Notes: generated by a model not told the origin, from the letters alone. A stretch of 64,000 nucleotides of DNA from Rhodobacteraceae bacterium WFHF2C18 (GCA_002166865.1 NHTQ01000001.1:806001-870000), one strand, 5' to 3'. Positions 31,039 through 41,137 are shown, counted from the first letter of the stretch. A program made the numbers and translations.

Positions 31039-31473
31039 ATGCGCAAAACCCTTACCGCCGCCGCCCTGGCCCTCGCCGCCTTCGTCGCGCCCGCCCAGGC
31101 CGAGGAGGCGCCCGACCTGGTCACCATCCTCACCAGCGAGGAACCCCAGACCCAGTTGATGAGCATGGTGCTGACCATGCAGTCGATGAAGCAGGGCGCG
31201 AACACCCACATCCTGCTGTGCGGCCCCGGGGGCGACCTGGCGCTGAAAGAGGCGCCCGAATCGGCCACCGCCCCGCAGAAGCCCAAGGGAATGAGCCCGC
31301 AGAAATTGATGCAGATGATCATCGACCAGGGTGGCACCGTCGAGGTCTGCGCGATCTACCTGCCGAACAAGGACGTCGGCGCCGATGCGCTGATCGACGG
31401 CGTCAGCGCCGCCAAGCCCCAGCCGATGGCCAAGCGCCTTCTGGGCGAAAACACCCGGATCATGTCCTTCTGA
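31039..31473 (+). CDS. Exported DsrE-family protein
   Basis: 144 residues with a Sec signal peptide (MRKTLTAAALALAAFVAPAQAEE, cut near AQA-EE). The rest is a DsrE/DsrF-like alpha/beta fold: DLVTILTSEEPQTQLMSMVLTM, GANTHILLCGPGGDLAL, and MQMIIDQGGTVEVCAIYLPN. The Cys residues (about 60 and 105) are where sulfur-relay proteins of this family carry persulfide, though the pattern is loose. The ribosome site is AAGGAG. The upstream FNR-type palindrome suggests induction at low oxygen. A terminator follows. Confidence 0.8.
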   Translation: MRKTLTAAALALAAFVAPAQAEEAPDLVTILTSEEPQTQLMSMVLTMQSMKQGANTHILLCGPGGDLALKEAPESATAPQKPKGMSPQKLMQMIIDQGGTVEVCAIYLPNKDVGADALIDGVSAAKPQPMAKRLLGENTRIMSF

Positions 31474-31532
31474 GGACCCCCTACCTCCCGAGCTCTTCTC
31501 TTCCCGAGCTCCGACTGGGTCGCCGTGCCAGA

Positions 31533-31551
31533 GGGCCGGCGGCCCTTTTTT
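31533..31551 (+). terminator. Terminator after the dsrE-like gene
   Basis: GGGCC and GGCCC pair around GGC, with six T residues after. It is about 60 bases past the stop, and it lies before the convergent holC gene. Confidence 0.75.
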
Positions 31552-31629
31552 GCGCCGCATCCCCGGCCGCCCCGCCCGCCTGTCGTCCTGCCCCAAACGT
31601 TCCGGGAACGGGGCGGCCGGCGCGGCGGG

Positions 31630-32088
31630 TCAGCGCTCGGCCATCATCTGCCACTTGCCGGAGCTTTCCGACCAGTACTGCGCCGTGCAGCCCGCGCTGG
31701 TCAGGCGGCGCCATTGCGCGCGCGCCGTCTGCACGGCGGCCTCGTCGCCGCCGTCGAACAGCACGCAGACCCGCGCCATCCGCGCCACCTCGGCGGGGTC
31801 CACGGCGGCGCCGTCGACACTCATGAGGCACTGCGGGGCGTTGGGCAGCGCCGTGTCGGTGGTCAGCAGCACGGGCTGGTCTTCGGCGTGCGGCTGCTCG
31901 GCCAGGCCGTGGGGCAGGAAGCTGTCCTCGGCCCCCAGCCAGAGCTTTTCGTCCAGCCAGGCCATGCGGGCGCGGTCCACCCCGCGCACCGCCACGCGCC
32001 AGTCCGCCGCGCGGGCCTTCTCCAGCAGCAGGGGCAGCGTCGCCTCCAGCGGGCGGCGCGTGAGGTGATAGAAAAGCGCCGCGCCCAT
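31630..32088 (-). CDS. holC: DNA polymerase III chi subunit
   Basis: 152 residues. MGAALFYHLTRRPLEATLPLLLEKA at the start and EDSFLPHGLA (about 56-65), followed by QPVLLTT and CVLFDGGDEAAVQTARAQWRRL, are typical of HolC. Chi links the clamp loader to SSB. Its start shares one base with the pepA stop, the common pepA-holC pair. The end (YWSESSGKWQMMAER) is normal for the family. Confidence 0.92.
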   Translation of the reverse strand: MGAALFYHLTRRPLEATLPLLLEKARAADWRVAVRGVDRARMAWLDEKLWLGAEDSFLPHGLAEQPHAEDQPVLLTTDTALPNAPQCLMSVDGAAVDPAEVARMARVCVLFDGGDEAAVQTARAQWRRLTSAGCTAQYWSESSGKWQMMAER

Positions 32089-33557
32089 CAGCCCTCGAAA
32101 CGCTCGGCAACCAGCCGGTCCAGCGCCATGACGCCCCAGCCCGAGGCGCCCTTGGGCGCGTAGGGCGTGTCGGAGTTCACCCGGGCCACCCCGGCGATGT
32201 CCAGGTGGATCCAGGGCGTGTCCGCGGCCACGAAGCGCTGCAGGAACTGCGCGGCCGTGATCGAGCCGGCGGGCCGGCCGCCCACGTTCTTCATGTCGGC
32301 GATGTCACTTTTCAGCATCTCGTCGTATTTTTCCCCCAGGGGCAGGCGCCAGGCGCCTTCGCCCGCGCTCTCGGCGGCCTTGAGGAAGGCATTGCAAAGC
32401 GGATCGTCGTTGGAAAACACGCCGGCCTTCTCGTGGCCCAGCCCGATGATGATCGCCCCGGTCAGGGTGGCAAGATCGATCACCGCGGCGGGCTTGTAGT
32501 GCTGCTGCGCATACCACATGACATCGGCCAGCACGAGCCGGCCCTCGGCGTCGGTGTTGATGATCTCGACCGTCTCCCCCTTCATCGAGGTCACCACGTC
32601 GCCGGGCCGCGTGGCGCGTTCGGAGGGCATGTTCTCCACCAGGCCGAGAAGGCCCACGACGTTCGCCTTGGCCTTGCGGCGGGCCAGCGTGCGCATGACG
32701 CCGGCGACGACCCCGGCCCCGCCCATGTCCATGGTCATGTCCTCCATGCCCTGGGCGGGCTTGAGGCTGATCCCGCCGGTATCGAAGACCACGCCCTTGC
32801 CCACCAGCGCCAGCGGTGCGGCCTCAGTCGCGCCACCCTGCCATTCCATCACGGCCACCTTGGAGGGCGTGGCGCTGCCGTGGCCGACCGAGAGCAGCAG
32901 GTGCATGCCCAGCTTCTCCAGGTCGGCCTCCTCCAGAACGGTGATCTTGAGCCCGAGGCTCTCCATCTCCTGCACGCGGTTGGCGAATTCGGTGGTGGTC
33001 AGGTGATTGGCCGGCTCGTTGACCAGGTCGCGGGTGAAAAAGACGCCCTCGGCCACCGCCCGCAGCGGGGCGAAGGCATGCTCGGCCTCTTCGGGCTTGC
33101 CGGCCATGACCGTCACGGCGCCCGGGGGCTCGGCCTCTTTCGTCTTGCGCGCGGTGAAGGCATAGGCCCGCAGAGTGATGCCCAGCGCCAGTTCCGCCGG
33201 CCGCCGCAGGCCGCCGGCCAGCACCAGCAGCGCGGCGGTCTCCTTCAGCTTGCCCAGGGCCACGCCCGCCTTGCGGGCGGTGTCGCGGTCTGCCCCCCGC
33301 GCCAGGCAGAGCACGTCCACCGCCTGCGCCGCCATGCCCGTGGGCCAGGCCTGGCTCCGCACCTCGCCCGGCGTCACCTTTTGCCAGGCGTCGCTTTCGA
33401 CCAACCGCTTGAGCGCGCCGCGCGTCAGCCGGTTCACCCGGCGCGCGCCGCTGTCAAGCTTGCCGTCGGGGGTGACGGTGACGGCCACGCGGCCCTCGAA
33501 ATCGGCGATGCGGTCGATGTCGGTATCCTGGAAGGTCACGGAAACGGGGTCGGTCAT
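32088..33557 (-). CDS. pepA: Leucyl aminopeptidase, M17 family
   Basis: 489 residues. The catalytic domain has VGKGVVFDTGGISLKPAQGM (about 250-269), the NTDAEGRL signature near 333 and metal ligands in the same region. The N-terminal half is the regulatory macro-like domain. It removes N-terminal residues from peptides and needs two metal ions. The start is about 125 bases from lptF, which is read the other way, so the gap holds both promoters. Confidence 0.96.
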   Translation of the reverse strand: MTDPVSVTFQDTDIDRIADFEGRVAVTVTPDGKLDSGARRVNRLTRGALKRLVESDAWQKVTPGEVRSQAWPTGMAAQAVDVLCLARGADRDTARKAGVALGKLKETAALLVLAGGLRRPAELALGITLRAYAFTARKTKEAEPPGAVTVMAGKPEEAEHAFAPLRAVAEGVFFTRDLVNEPANHLTTTEFANRVQEMESLGLKITVLEEADLEKLGMHLLLSVGHGSATPSKVAVMEWQGGATEAAPLALVGKGVVFDTGGISLKPAQGMEDMTMDMGGAGVVAGVMRTLARRKAKANVVGLLGLVENMPSERATRPGDVVTSMKGETVEIINTDAEGRLVLADVMWYAQQHYKPAAVIDLATLTGAIIIGLGHEKAGVFSNDDPLCNAFLKAAESAGEGAWRLPLGEKYDEMLKSDIADMKNVGGRPAGSITAAQFLQRFVAADTPWIHLDIAGVARVNSDTPYAPKGASGWGVMALDRLVAERFEG

Positions 33558-33682
33558 CGGGGTCTCCCTTGATTGGTCGGGCGAGTCCTAGCGCGCGGCC
33601 GCCGGGAAGGCCAGATTGCAGTTTTCCCCCGGGGGCAATTCCGATAGGTTGACCCCCAGGACTGCTGCCTCGGGGGGACAAG

Positions 33683-34828
33683 GTGACCAGATTCGACAGA
33701 TACATGCTGTCGCAATTCATGGTGCTGTTCGGCTTTTTCGCGCTGGTGCTGGTCGCGATCTTCTGGATCAACAAGGCCGTGCGGATGTTCGATCGGCTGG
33801 TCGGCGACGGGCAGCCGGCCTGGGTGTTCCTGGAGTTCACCGCGCTGACCCTGCCGCAGGTGGTCGCGGTGGTGCTGCCGATCGCGGCTTTCGCCAGCGT
33901 GGTCTACGTGACCAACCGGCTGAGCACGGAAAGCGAGCTGACGGTGATGCAGGCCACCGGCTATTCGCCCTGGCGGCTGATGCGGCCGGTGCTGATCCAC
34001 GGCGCGATCATCGCCGTGATGATGTCGCTTCTGGCGCATGTGCTGATCCCCACCAGCCTGACGCAGCTCAAGCTGCGCCGTGCCGAGGTCAGCCAGAACG
34101 TGACCGCCAAGCTGCTGACCGAGGGCGAGTTCCTGCACCCCGCGCCCGGCATCACCTTCTACATCCGCGAGATCACGCCGGAGGGCGAGCTGCGCGATGT
34201 CTTCCTGTCCGACCGGCGCAGCCCAGACGCGCCGGTGACCTACACCTCGACCCGCGCCTACCTGGTGCAGGAGGGCGGCGGCACCAAGCTGGTGATGGTG
34301 GAGGGGCTGGCACAGAACGTGCGGCGTGACGGCAACCGGCTGTTCACCACCCAGTTCGACGACTTCTCCTACGACATCTCCAGCCTGATTTCGCGCGAGG
34401 CGATCAACCTTGACCATGTGCGTTATGCCGCCACGGCCGACCTGATCCTGCGGCCCGAGATGGTCTCTGCGCGCACCGGGGCCGACCGGGCCGAGGTAAT
34501 TTACGAATTGCACGGGCGCTTCAACCAGGCGCTGATGTGCGTGATCGCCGCAACGATCGGTTTCGCGACACTGCTGCTGGGCAGTTACAGCCGGTTCGGC
34601 GTCTGGTGGCAGATCGTGACGGCCTTCCTGCTGATGGTCGGGGTGAAGCTGATCGAGGGGGGCGTCTCGGGCACGGTGCTGAGCAGCGCGGCCATGTGGC
34701 CCGTGATGTATCTGCCCGCGGCCACCGGGGCGGTGACCACGGTAGTGCTGCTCTACCTGGCGTCGCACCCGGGCCTGCACCGGCGGCTACTGCCGCGACG
34801 CCGGGCCGGACAGGCGGGGGCGCCATGA
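33683..34828 (+). CDS. lptF: LPS export ABC transporter permease LptF
   Basis: 381 residues starting from a GTG (GTGACCAGATTC). MTRFDRYMLSQFMVLFGFFALVLVAIFWINKAV is the first membrane helix, typical of LptF. More helices follow near 50-75, 95-115 and three at the C-terminus, with the periplasmic beta-jellyroll between. It extracts lipopolysaccharide from the inner membrane together with LptG and LptB. It overlaps lptG by ATGA. The family is YjgP/YjgQ. Confidence 0.95.
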   Translation: MTRFDRYMLSQFMVLFGFFALVLVAIFWINKAVRMFDRLVGDGQPAWVFLEFTALTLPQVVAVVLPIAAFASVVYVTNRLSTESELTVMQATGYSPWRLMRPVLIHGAIIAVMMSLLAHVLIPTSLTQLKLRRAEVSQNVTAKLLTEGEFLHPAPGITFYIREITPEGELRDVFLSDRRSPDAPVTYTSTRAYLVQEGGGTKLVMVEGLAQNVRRDGNRLFTTQFDDFSYDISSLISREAINLDHVRYAATADLILRPEMVSARTGADRAEVIYELHGRFNQALMCVIAATIGFATLLLGSYSRFGVWWQIVTAFLLMVGVKLIEGGVSGTVLSSAAMWPVMYLPAATGAVTTVVLLYLASHPGLHRRLLPRRRAGQAGAP

Positions 34829-35916
34829 CCCTGCACCTGTATTTCGCGCGCAAGTTCCTTTGGACCTTCCTGAGCATCTTCGGCGTCTTCGTGGTGCTGC
34901 TGGCGCTGATCGACCTGGTGGACGAGTTGCAGGACTTCCCCGACCTGCCCTTCGCCGAGGTCGCCGAGATCGTGGCGCTGAACCTGCCGCATGCCAACTA
35001 CGAGATCCTGCCGCTGGTCATGATCCTGGCGACGGTCGCGCTGTTCCTGCGGCTGGCGCGGTCTTCGGAACTTGTGGTGGTGCGCGCCGCAGGGCGTTCC
35101 GCGCTGCGGGGTCTGATCGCGCCGGTGACGGTGGCGCTGATGGTGGGGATCGTGGCGGTGACCATGCTCAACCCCATCGTCGCGGCGGCCTCCAAGCGCT
35201 ACAACGATCTGGTCAACCGCCATGCCGGCGGGGGATCGAGCGTGCTGGCCATCGCCTCGGAGGGGCTCTGGCTGCGGCAGGGCGGGCCGCGCGGGCAGAC
35301 CGTGATCCACGCCGCCCGGGCCAGTTCGGACCTGAGCGTGCTGTTCGACACGACCTTCATCGCCTTCTCGCCGCAGGGCAGGCCGTTGCGCCGGATCGCC
35401 GCCGAGACCGCCACGCTGCGCGCAGGCGAATGGCAACTGCGCGGGGCCAAGCTGTGGCCCCTGGCGGGCAGCCCCAACCCCGAGGCCTCGGCCCGACGGG
35501 TCGCGGAGATGACCGTGCCGTCGGCCCTGACCCGCGACCGGATCATCGACAGCTTCGGGAAACCGCAGTATATCTCGATCTGGGATCTGCCCGCCTTCAT
35601 CAACCAGTTGGAGGCCGCGGGGTTCTCGGCGCGGCGCTACGCGGTGTGGTATCAGATGGAACTCGCCCGCCCGCTGTTCCTGATGGCGCTGGTGATGGCC
35701 GCCGCCGCCTTCACCATGCGGCACTGGCGGCTGAGCAACACCGGGGTTTCGGTTCTGCTGGCGATCATGCTGGGATTCGGGCTTCACTACATTCGCAATT
35801 TCGCGCAGATCCTCGGAGAGAACGGCCAGATCCCGGTGCTGCTGGCGGCCTGGGCGCCGCCGGTGGCATCCTTCCTGCTGGCGTTGGGACTGCTGTTGAA
35901 CATGGAGGACGGATGA
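34825..35916 (+). CDS. lptG: LPS export ABC transporter permease LptG
   Basis: 363 residues from the ATG that overlaps the lptF stop. MTLHLYFARKFLWTFLSIFGVFVVLLALIDLVDELQDF is the standard first helix, followed by the jellyroll domain and three C-terminal helices ending LLALGLLLNMEDG. It forms the transmembrane heterodimer with LptF. The lptD start overlaps its stop in the same ATGA way, so the three transport genes are translationally coupled. Confidence 0.95.
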   Translation: MTLHLYFARKFLWTFLSIFGVFVVLLALIDLVDELQDFPDLPFAEVAEIVALNLPHANYEILPLVMILATVALFLRLARSSELVVVRAAGRSALRGLIAPVTVALMVGIVAVTMLNPIVAAASKRYNDLVNRHAGGGSSVLAIASEGLWLRQGGPRGQTVIHAARASSDLSVLFDTTFIAFSPQGRPLRRIAAETATLRAGEWQLRGAKLWPLAGSPNPEASARRVAEMTVPSALTRDRIIDSFGKPQYISIWDLPAFINQLEAAGFSARRYAVWYQMELARPLFLMALVMAAAAFTMRHWRLSNTGVSVLLAIMLGFGLHYIRNFAQILGENGQIPVLLAAWAPPVASFLLALGLLLNMEDG

Positions 35917-38084
35917 AACGGGCGGCGGCGATCCTGATCTGGCTCGTGGCCATGGCGACCGGCGCCGCCGCGCAGGATGCGGCGCCCGACGCCGCGATGC
36001 TGGTCGCCGACCGGGTCTACATGGCGGGCGACGATGAGCTCATCGCCGAAGGCAACGTCGAGGCCCTGTACCAGGGCCGGCGGCTTCAGGCGGAGCGGAT
36101 CGTCTACGACCGGCAGGCCGACCGGCTGCGCATCACCGGGCCCATCACGCTGCACGAGGGCGGGAACACAGTGGTGCTCGCCTCCTCGGCGGAGCTTGAC
36201 CGGGACCTGGAGAACGGCCTGATCCGCGGGGCGCGGATCGTGATGGCCGGCCAGCTCCAACTCGCCGCGCAGGAAATGGCGCGGGTGAACGGGCGCTATT
36301 CGCAGCTTTACAAGGCGGCCGTCACCTCTTGCCGGGTCTGCGAAACGGACCGGCCGCCGCTGTGGCAGATCCGCGCACGGCGGGTGATCCACGACCGCGA
36401 CGCGCAGCAGCTCTATTTCCACGATGCCCAGTTCCGCGTGCTGGGCACGCCGGTGGCCTATCTGCCGCGCCTGCGCCTGCCCGACCCGACATTGGACCGT
36501 GCGACGGGTTTCCTGATCCCGTCTCTGCACAACTCGACGCTGCTGGGGTTCGGGATGAAGGTGCCCTACTTCATCCGGATGGGCGATCACCGCGATCTCA
36601 CGCTGACGCCCTTCATCACCGGCGAAACGCGAACGCTCGAGTTCCGGTACCGGCAGGCCTTCCGACGAGGCGAGATCACCTTCGACGGCGCGGTCTCGGA
36701 CGACGACATCGGCCTGCGCGACACGCGCGGCTACCTTTTCGGCCGGGGACGGTTCGACCTGCCGCGGGATTTCGAACTGCGCTTCGACATCGAGGTGGTG
36801 AGCGACGATACCTATCTGCTGGACTACGATTATTCGGACAAGGACCGGCTGGACAGCGAGATCTCGGTCGAGCGGGTGCGGCGCGACGAATACATCCGCG
36901 GGGCGCTGACGCATTTCCATTCGCTGCGCCCGGGCGAGAGCAACCGCACGCTGCCCACCATCGTCGGCAACGCGGAATACGAACGGCGCCTGCATCCCGG
37001 CTGGCTGGGGGGCGAACTGCGATTGGCCACGGCGGCGCACAGCCATTACCGCACCTCGGGCCTGCGCACCGACGGCCCGGATTTCGATCCCTGGGCCGAC
37101 GGCCGCGACGTGACCCGGTTGACGGCCAGCGCCGACTGGCTTCAGGACTGGACGCTGGCCTGGGGCCTGCGCGCCCAGGTCCGGGCGGGGATGGCCGTTG
37201 ACCGTTTCGACATCCGGGATTCCGGCGGGCTCAGCCGCACGCAGGCCACCGAAGTGACCCCGCGCACCGCGCTGCGGCTGCGCTGGCCGCTCTTGAAAAC
37301 AGGACGCGGCGGGGCCACGCACCTGCTGGAACCCATGGTGCAACTGGCCTGGTCCGGCGGGGAAACGCCCGCGGTGCCCAACGACGAAAGCACCCGCGTG
37401 GAATTCGACGAGGGCAACCTTATGGCGCTGTCGCGCTTCCCCGCCTCCGACCGGCGCGAGCGCGGCCTGACAGCAGCCTATGGCATAAACTGGACCCGCT
37501 TCGATCCCGACGGCTGGCAAAGCGCACTGACCCTCGGCCAGGTCGTGCGCGAGGAGCCGCTGGTGGAACCCGGCGGGACCGGCCCCAGCTTCACCAACAG
37601 TTCCGGCCTGCAGGACCGCCAGTCCGACCTGCTGGTGGCCGGCCAGTTCGCCTCGGCCGGGGGGCTGAGCGTCACGGCGCGGGGCCTGTTCGACGACGGC
37701 TTCACCACCACCAAGGCCGCCGCCCGCGCGGAATGGGACACCGACCGCGCCGATATCGGCGCCACCTACATCTGGCTGCGCTCGGACCAGGCAGAGAACC
37801 GCAACGGCAATGTCTCGGAATGGGCGGTGGACGGCAGCTACCGCCTGTCGCGGCACTGGACGGGCAGCGCAGAATGGCGTTATGACGTCGCAAGCGACCG
37901 CAGCGTCCGGGCCGGCGTGGGGGTAACCTACACCAACGAATGCGTCGAAGTGGATCTTTCGGCCTCGCGCCGCTTCACCTCTTCGACTATTCTCGAACCG
38001 TCCACGGACGTCAGCCTGACGATCGGGCTGCGCGGGTTCGCGACCCGGACACGCGACGACAGCTACGTTCGCACATGCAACTAA
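35913..38084 (+). CDS. lptD: LPS-assembly outer-membrane protein LptD
   Basis: 723 residues. A signal peptide (MKRAAAILIWLVAMATGAAAQ) is followed by the periplasmic OstA jellyroll (about 28-190: LVADRVYMAGDDELIAEGNVEAL), with CRVCET near 142, and a large beta barrel to the C-terminus. Further Cys residues lie near the end (TNECVEV, TCN), where LptD forms disulfides. It places lipopolysaccharide in the outer leaflet with LptE. It is coupled to lptG. Alternating-residue strands dominate the last 500 residues. Confidence 0.95.
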   Translation: MKRAAAILIWLVAMATGAAAQDAAPDAAMLVADRVYMAGDDELIAEGNVEALYQGRRLQAERIVYDRQADRLRITGPITLHEGGNTVVLASSAELDRDLENGLIRGARIVMAGQLQLAAQEMARVNGRYSQLYKAAVTSCRVCETDRPPLWQIRARRVIHDRDAQQLYFHDAQFRVLGTPVAYLPRLRLPDPTLDRATGFLIPSLHNSTLLGFGMKVPYFIRMGDHRDLTLTPFITGETRTLEFRYRQAFRRGEITFDGAVSDDDIGLRDTRGYLFGRGRFDLPRDFELRFDIEVVSDDTYLLDYDYSDKDRLDSEISVERVRRDEYIRGALTHFHSLRPGESNRTLPTIVGNAEYERRLHPGWLGGELRLATAAHSHYRTSGLRTDGPDFDPWADGRDVTRLTASADWLQDWTLAWGLRAQVRAGMAVDRFDIRDSGGLSRTQATEVTPRTALRLRWPLLKTGRGGATHLLEPMVQLAWSGGETPAVPNDESTRVEFDEGNLMALSRFPASDRRERGLTAAYGINWTRFDPDGWQSALTLGQVVREEPLVEPGGTGPSFTNSSGLQDRQSDLLVAGQFASAGGLSVTARGLFDDGFTTTKAAARAEWDTDRADIGATYIWLRSDQAENRNGNVSEWAVDGSYRLSRHWTGSAEWRYDVASDRSVRAGVGVTYTNECVEVDLSASRRFTSSTILEPSTDVSLTIGLRGFATRTRDDSYVRTCN

Positions 38085-38101
38085 CGGCAGAGAGATCCCG
38101 A

Positions 38102-39334
38102 ATGCGCAGACAACTCGCCGCCCTTGCCCTGCCCCTTCTGATGGCCGCCGCCGTGCTGAGCCCGGCCGCCCCGGCCAAGGCGCAGAACCTGTTCGAGCCG
38201 GTGATCCGGGTCAACGACAAGGCCATCACCCGCTACGAGATCGAGCAGCGCGCCCGCATGCTGACGCTGTTCCGCGCGCCGGGCGACCCGCGCGAACTGG
38301 CGCGCGAGCAACTCGTCGAGGAGCGGCTGAAGATGGACGCGGCCGAAGCCAACGGGCTGACGCTTGACGATGCGGCCATCGAGGACGGCATGGAACAGTT
38401 CGCGGGCCGCGTGGACATGAATGCCGAGGAGTTCATCCGCAACCTGGAAGGGGCCGGCGTGGCCAGGCAGTCCTTCCGCGAATTCGTCCGCGCCGGGGTC
38501 ACCTGGCGGGAACTCGTGCGCGCGCGCTTCGCCCCGCGGGTTTCGGTGAGCGAGGACGATCTGGAGCGCGCCCGCGCCGCGCTGACCGGCGAGTCGGGGG
38601 TGCAGGTGCTTCTGTCCGAGATCGTCCTGCCCGCCCCGCCCCAGGACCGTCAGGCCGCGCAGCGCCGCGCCGCGCGCCTGTCAGAGATCGAGACGCGTTC
38701 GGGATTCGCCTCGGCCGCACGGCAGTATTCGGCCGCGCGGACCGCGCGCCAGGGCGGGCGCCTGCCCTGGACACCGGTCAGCGATCTGCCGGCGGGCCTG
38801 CGCTCGGTTGTGTTGAGCCTGGCGCCCGGCGAAGTGTCGGATCCGCTGCCCTCGGACGGCGCGATCGCGCTGTTCCAGCTGCGCGACATCAAGGAAGAGG
38901 CCGCGCCGTCCCCCGATTATGCCGCCATCGAATATGCCAAGTACTACATCGACGGCGGGCTGAGCGACCGCGCCCGGGCCCGGGCCGCCGAGGTGGCCGC
39001 CAAGACCGATACCTGCGACGACCTTTACGGGATCGCCAAGGATCAGCCGCCCGAGGTGCTGGAACGCGTGAGCCGCGCGCCCGAGGAAATCCCGCAGGAA
39101 GTGGCCTACGAACTGTCCAGGCTCGACCCCGGCGAAGTCTCGGCCACGCTCACGCGCAACGGCGGCGAGACGCTGATGCTGCTCATGCTTTGCGGGCGCA
39201 CGCCCGAGTTCGAGGGCGACGGCCCCTCGACCGAGGAATTGACCAACTTCATCCGCAACCAGCGCCTGGAGTCATTCGCCCAGGGGTACCTGGAACAGCT
39301 ACGGGCCGAGGCGCGGATCATCGAGACGGGATGA
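38102..39334 (+). CDS. surA: Periplasmic chaperone / peptidyl-prolyl isomerase SurA
   Basis: 410 residues from ATG 38102. The signal peptide is MRRQLAALALPLLMAAAVLSPAAPAKAQ; then the SurA N-terminal chaperone domain (VIRVNDKAITRYEIEQRARML) and a parvulin-like domain (about 165-290; VQVLLSEIVLP, AARQYSAARTARQGGRLPW) follow. It escorts outer-membrane proteins, including LptD, across the periplasm. Only one isomerase domain is evident, as in many alphaproteobacteria. It overlaps pdxA by ATGA. Confidence 0.92.
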   Translation: MRRQLAALALPLLMAAAVLSPAAPAKAQNLFEPVIRVNDKAITRYEIEQRARMLTLFRAPGDPRELAREQLVEERLKMDAAEANGLTLDDAAIEDGMEQFAGRVDMNAEEFIRNLEGAGVARQSFREFVRAGVTWRELVRARFAPRVSVSEDDLERARAALTGESGVQVLLSEIVLPAPPQDRQAAQRRAARLSEIETRSGFASAARQYSAARTARQGGRLPWTPVSDLPAGLRSVVLSLAPGEVSDPLPSDGAIALFQLRDIKEEAAPSPDYAAIEYAKYYIDGGLSDRARARAAEVAAKTDTCDDLYGIAKDQPPEVLERVSRAPEEIPQEVAYELSRLDPGEVSATLTRNGGETLMLLMLCGRTPEFEGDGPSTEELTNFIRNQRLESFAQGYLEQLRAEARIIETG

Positions 39335-40302
39335 CCGCCCCCGTTGCCCTGACCTGCGGCGAGCCGGCCGGCATCGGGCCCGAGGTCGCGGCGGGCGCCT
39401 GGCGCGCGCTGGGGTCGGAGGTGCCCTTCTTCTTCATCGGGGATCCGGGGCACCTGCCCACGGACACCCCCGTGGCCGAGATCGCCGCGCCGGCGGAGGC
39501 CGCGGCGGCCGCGGAGCGCGGCGTGCCGGTTCTGCCGCTGGCCTTCCCCGGCACGCGGACGCCGGGCGCGCCCGACCCCGCGCAGGCGCAGGGGGTGATC
39601 GAGGCCATCGCCCGCGGCGTGGACCTGGTGCAATCCGGCGCCGCCGCGGCCCTGTGCACCGCCCCCATCCACAAGAAGGCGCTGGCCGATGGTGCGGGAT
39701 TCGCCTATCCGGGGCACACCGAGTACCTGGCCGCGCTGGCGGGCGTGGAGCGCGTGGCGATGATGCTGGCCGGCCCGCACCTGCGCGTCGTGCCGGCCAC
39801 GATCCACATCCCGCTCTCGGCCGTGCCGCGCGCATTGAGCCGGGATCACCTGCGCGAGACGCTGCGGATCACCCATGCCGCGCTGGTGCGCGACTTCGCG
39901 CTGGCGGCGCCGCGCATCGCGGTGGCGGGCCTGAACCCCCACGCCGGGGAAGGCGGGCGCATGGGCCGCGAAGAGATCGAGGTGATCGCCCCCGTCCTGG
40001 AGGAATTGCGCGCCGACGGCATGACGCTGAGCGGGCCGCATTCCGCCGACACGATGTTCCACGATGCCGCCCGCGCGCGGTATGATGCAGCGGTGGCCAT
40101 GTACCACGACCAGGCCCTGATCCCCGTAAAGACGCTGGATTTCGACCGCGGCGTGAACGTGACCCTGGGCCTGCCCTTCGTGCGCACCTCGCCCGATCAC
40201 GGCACGGCGCTGGATATCGCGGGGCGGGGAATGGCGCGGCCCGACTCGCTGATCGAGGCGCTGCGGCTGGCCGCCCGCATGGCCACGGCCCGCAGGCAAT
40301 GA
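39331..40302 (+). CDS. pdxA: 4-hydroxythreonine-4-phosphate dehydrogenase
   Basis: 323 residues. [19 protein letters not shown] is the family start. [28 protein letters not shown] (about 108-135) carries substrate- and metal-binding residues, as do [14 protein letters not shown] and [37 protein letters not shown]. It makes the pyridoxal phosphate precursor. The gene sits between surA and rsmA, the usual order in proteobacteria, with ATGA overlaps on both sides. Confidence 0.97.
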   Translation: MTAPVALTCGEPAGIGPEVAAGAWRALGSEVPFFFIGDPGHLPTDTPVAEIAAPAEAAAAAERGVPVLPLAFPGTRTPGAPDPAQAQGVIEAIARGVDLVQSGAAAALCTAPIHKKALADGAGFAYPGHTEYLAALAGVERVAMMLAGPHLRVVPATIHIPLSAVPRALSRDHLRETLRITHAALVRDFALAAPRIAVAGLNPHAGEGGRMGREEIEVIAPVLEELRADGMTLSGPHSADTMFHDAARARYDAAVAMYHDQALIPVKTLDFDRGVNVTLGLPFVRTSPDHGTALDIAGRGMARPDSLIEALRLAARMATARRQ

Positions 40303-41135
40303 GCGCCATCGACGGGCTGCCGCCGCTGGGCCGGGTGATTGCCGCGCACGGGCTGACGGCGCGCAAATCGCTGGGCCAGAACTTCCTTCTGGATCTGAAC
40401 CTGACGGCCAAGATCGCGCGGCAGGCCGGTGACCTTGCACGGGCGGACGTGCTGGAGGTGGGCCCCGGCCCCGGCGGCCTGACCCGCGGCTTGCTGGCCG
40501 AAGGGGCGCGGCACGTGCTGGCGGTGGAGAAGGACGCGCGCTGCCTGCCGGCGCTGGCCGAGATCGCGGCGGCCTACCCCGGCCGGCTGGAAATCCTGCA
40601 CGCCGATGCGCTGGAGGTGGACCCCGCCGCGCATCTGACCCCGCCCATCCGGGTGGTGGCCAACCTGCCCTACAACGTGGGCACCGAACTGCTGGTGCGG
40701 TGGCTGACCCCGCGCGACTGGCCGCCCTTCTGGGAAAGCCTGACGCTGATGTTCCAGCGGGAGGTGGCCGAACGGATCGTGGCGCAGCCGGGCAGCAAGG
40801 CCTACGGCCGGCTGGCGGTGCTGGCGCAATGGCGGGCGGAGGCCCGGATCGCGATGCACCTGCCGCCGGGAGCCTTTACGCCCCCGCCCAAGGTGTCCAG
40901 CGCGGTGGTGCACCTGACCGCCCTGCCCGCGCCGCGCTATCCGGCCGATCCCAAGGTGCTGGAACGTGTCGTGGCCGCGGCCTTCAACCAGCGCCGCAAG
41001 ATGCTGCGCGCGGCGCTGAAGGGCCTGGCCCCCGATATCGAGGCCCGGCTTGCCGCCGCCGGCATCGCCCCCACGGACCGGGCCGAACAGGTGAGCCTGG
41101 CGCAGTTCTGCGCGCTGGCGCGGGAACTGGCATAG
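40299..41135 (+). CDS. rsmA: 16S rRNA dimethyladenosine transferase
   Basis: 278 residues. [22 protein letters not shown] (24-45) is the KsgA start; [16 protein letters not shown] is SAM motif [18 protein letters not shown] is the catalytic NLPY. The C-terminal domain has [15 protein letters not shown]. It dimethylates two adenines near the 3' end of 16S rRNA. It is the last gene of the lptF-to-rsmA operon and faces zapA. Confidence 0.97.
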   Translation: MSAIDGLPPLGRVIAAHGLTARKSLGQNFLLDLNLTAKIARQAGDLARADVLEVGPGPGGLTRGLLAEGARHVLAVEKDARCLPALAEIAAAYPGRLEILHADALEVDPAAHLTPPIRVVANLPYNVGTELLVRWLTPRDWPPFWESLTLMFQREVAERIVAQPGSKAYGRLAVLAQWRAEARIAMHLPPGAFTPPPKVSSAVVHLTALPAPRYPADPKVLERVVAAAFNQRRKMLRAALKGLAPDIEARLAAAGIAPTDRAEQVSLAQFCALARELA

Positions 41136-41137
41136 CC

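Noticed and set aside
31481..32110. Second minus-strand frame over holC
   Set aside because: Arg/Gly/Ala-rich shadow frame; the chi-subunit frame has clear family motifs and is coupled to pepA.
34860..38084. A single 1,074-residue frame joining the lptG region to LptD
   Set aside because: The part before 35913 is an Arg/Gly/Ala-rich shadow of lptG in another frame; LptD has its own start, signal peptide and ATGA overlap at 35913.
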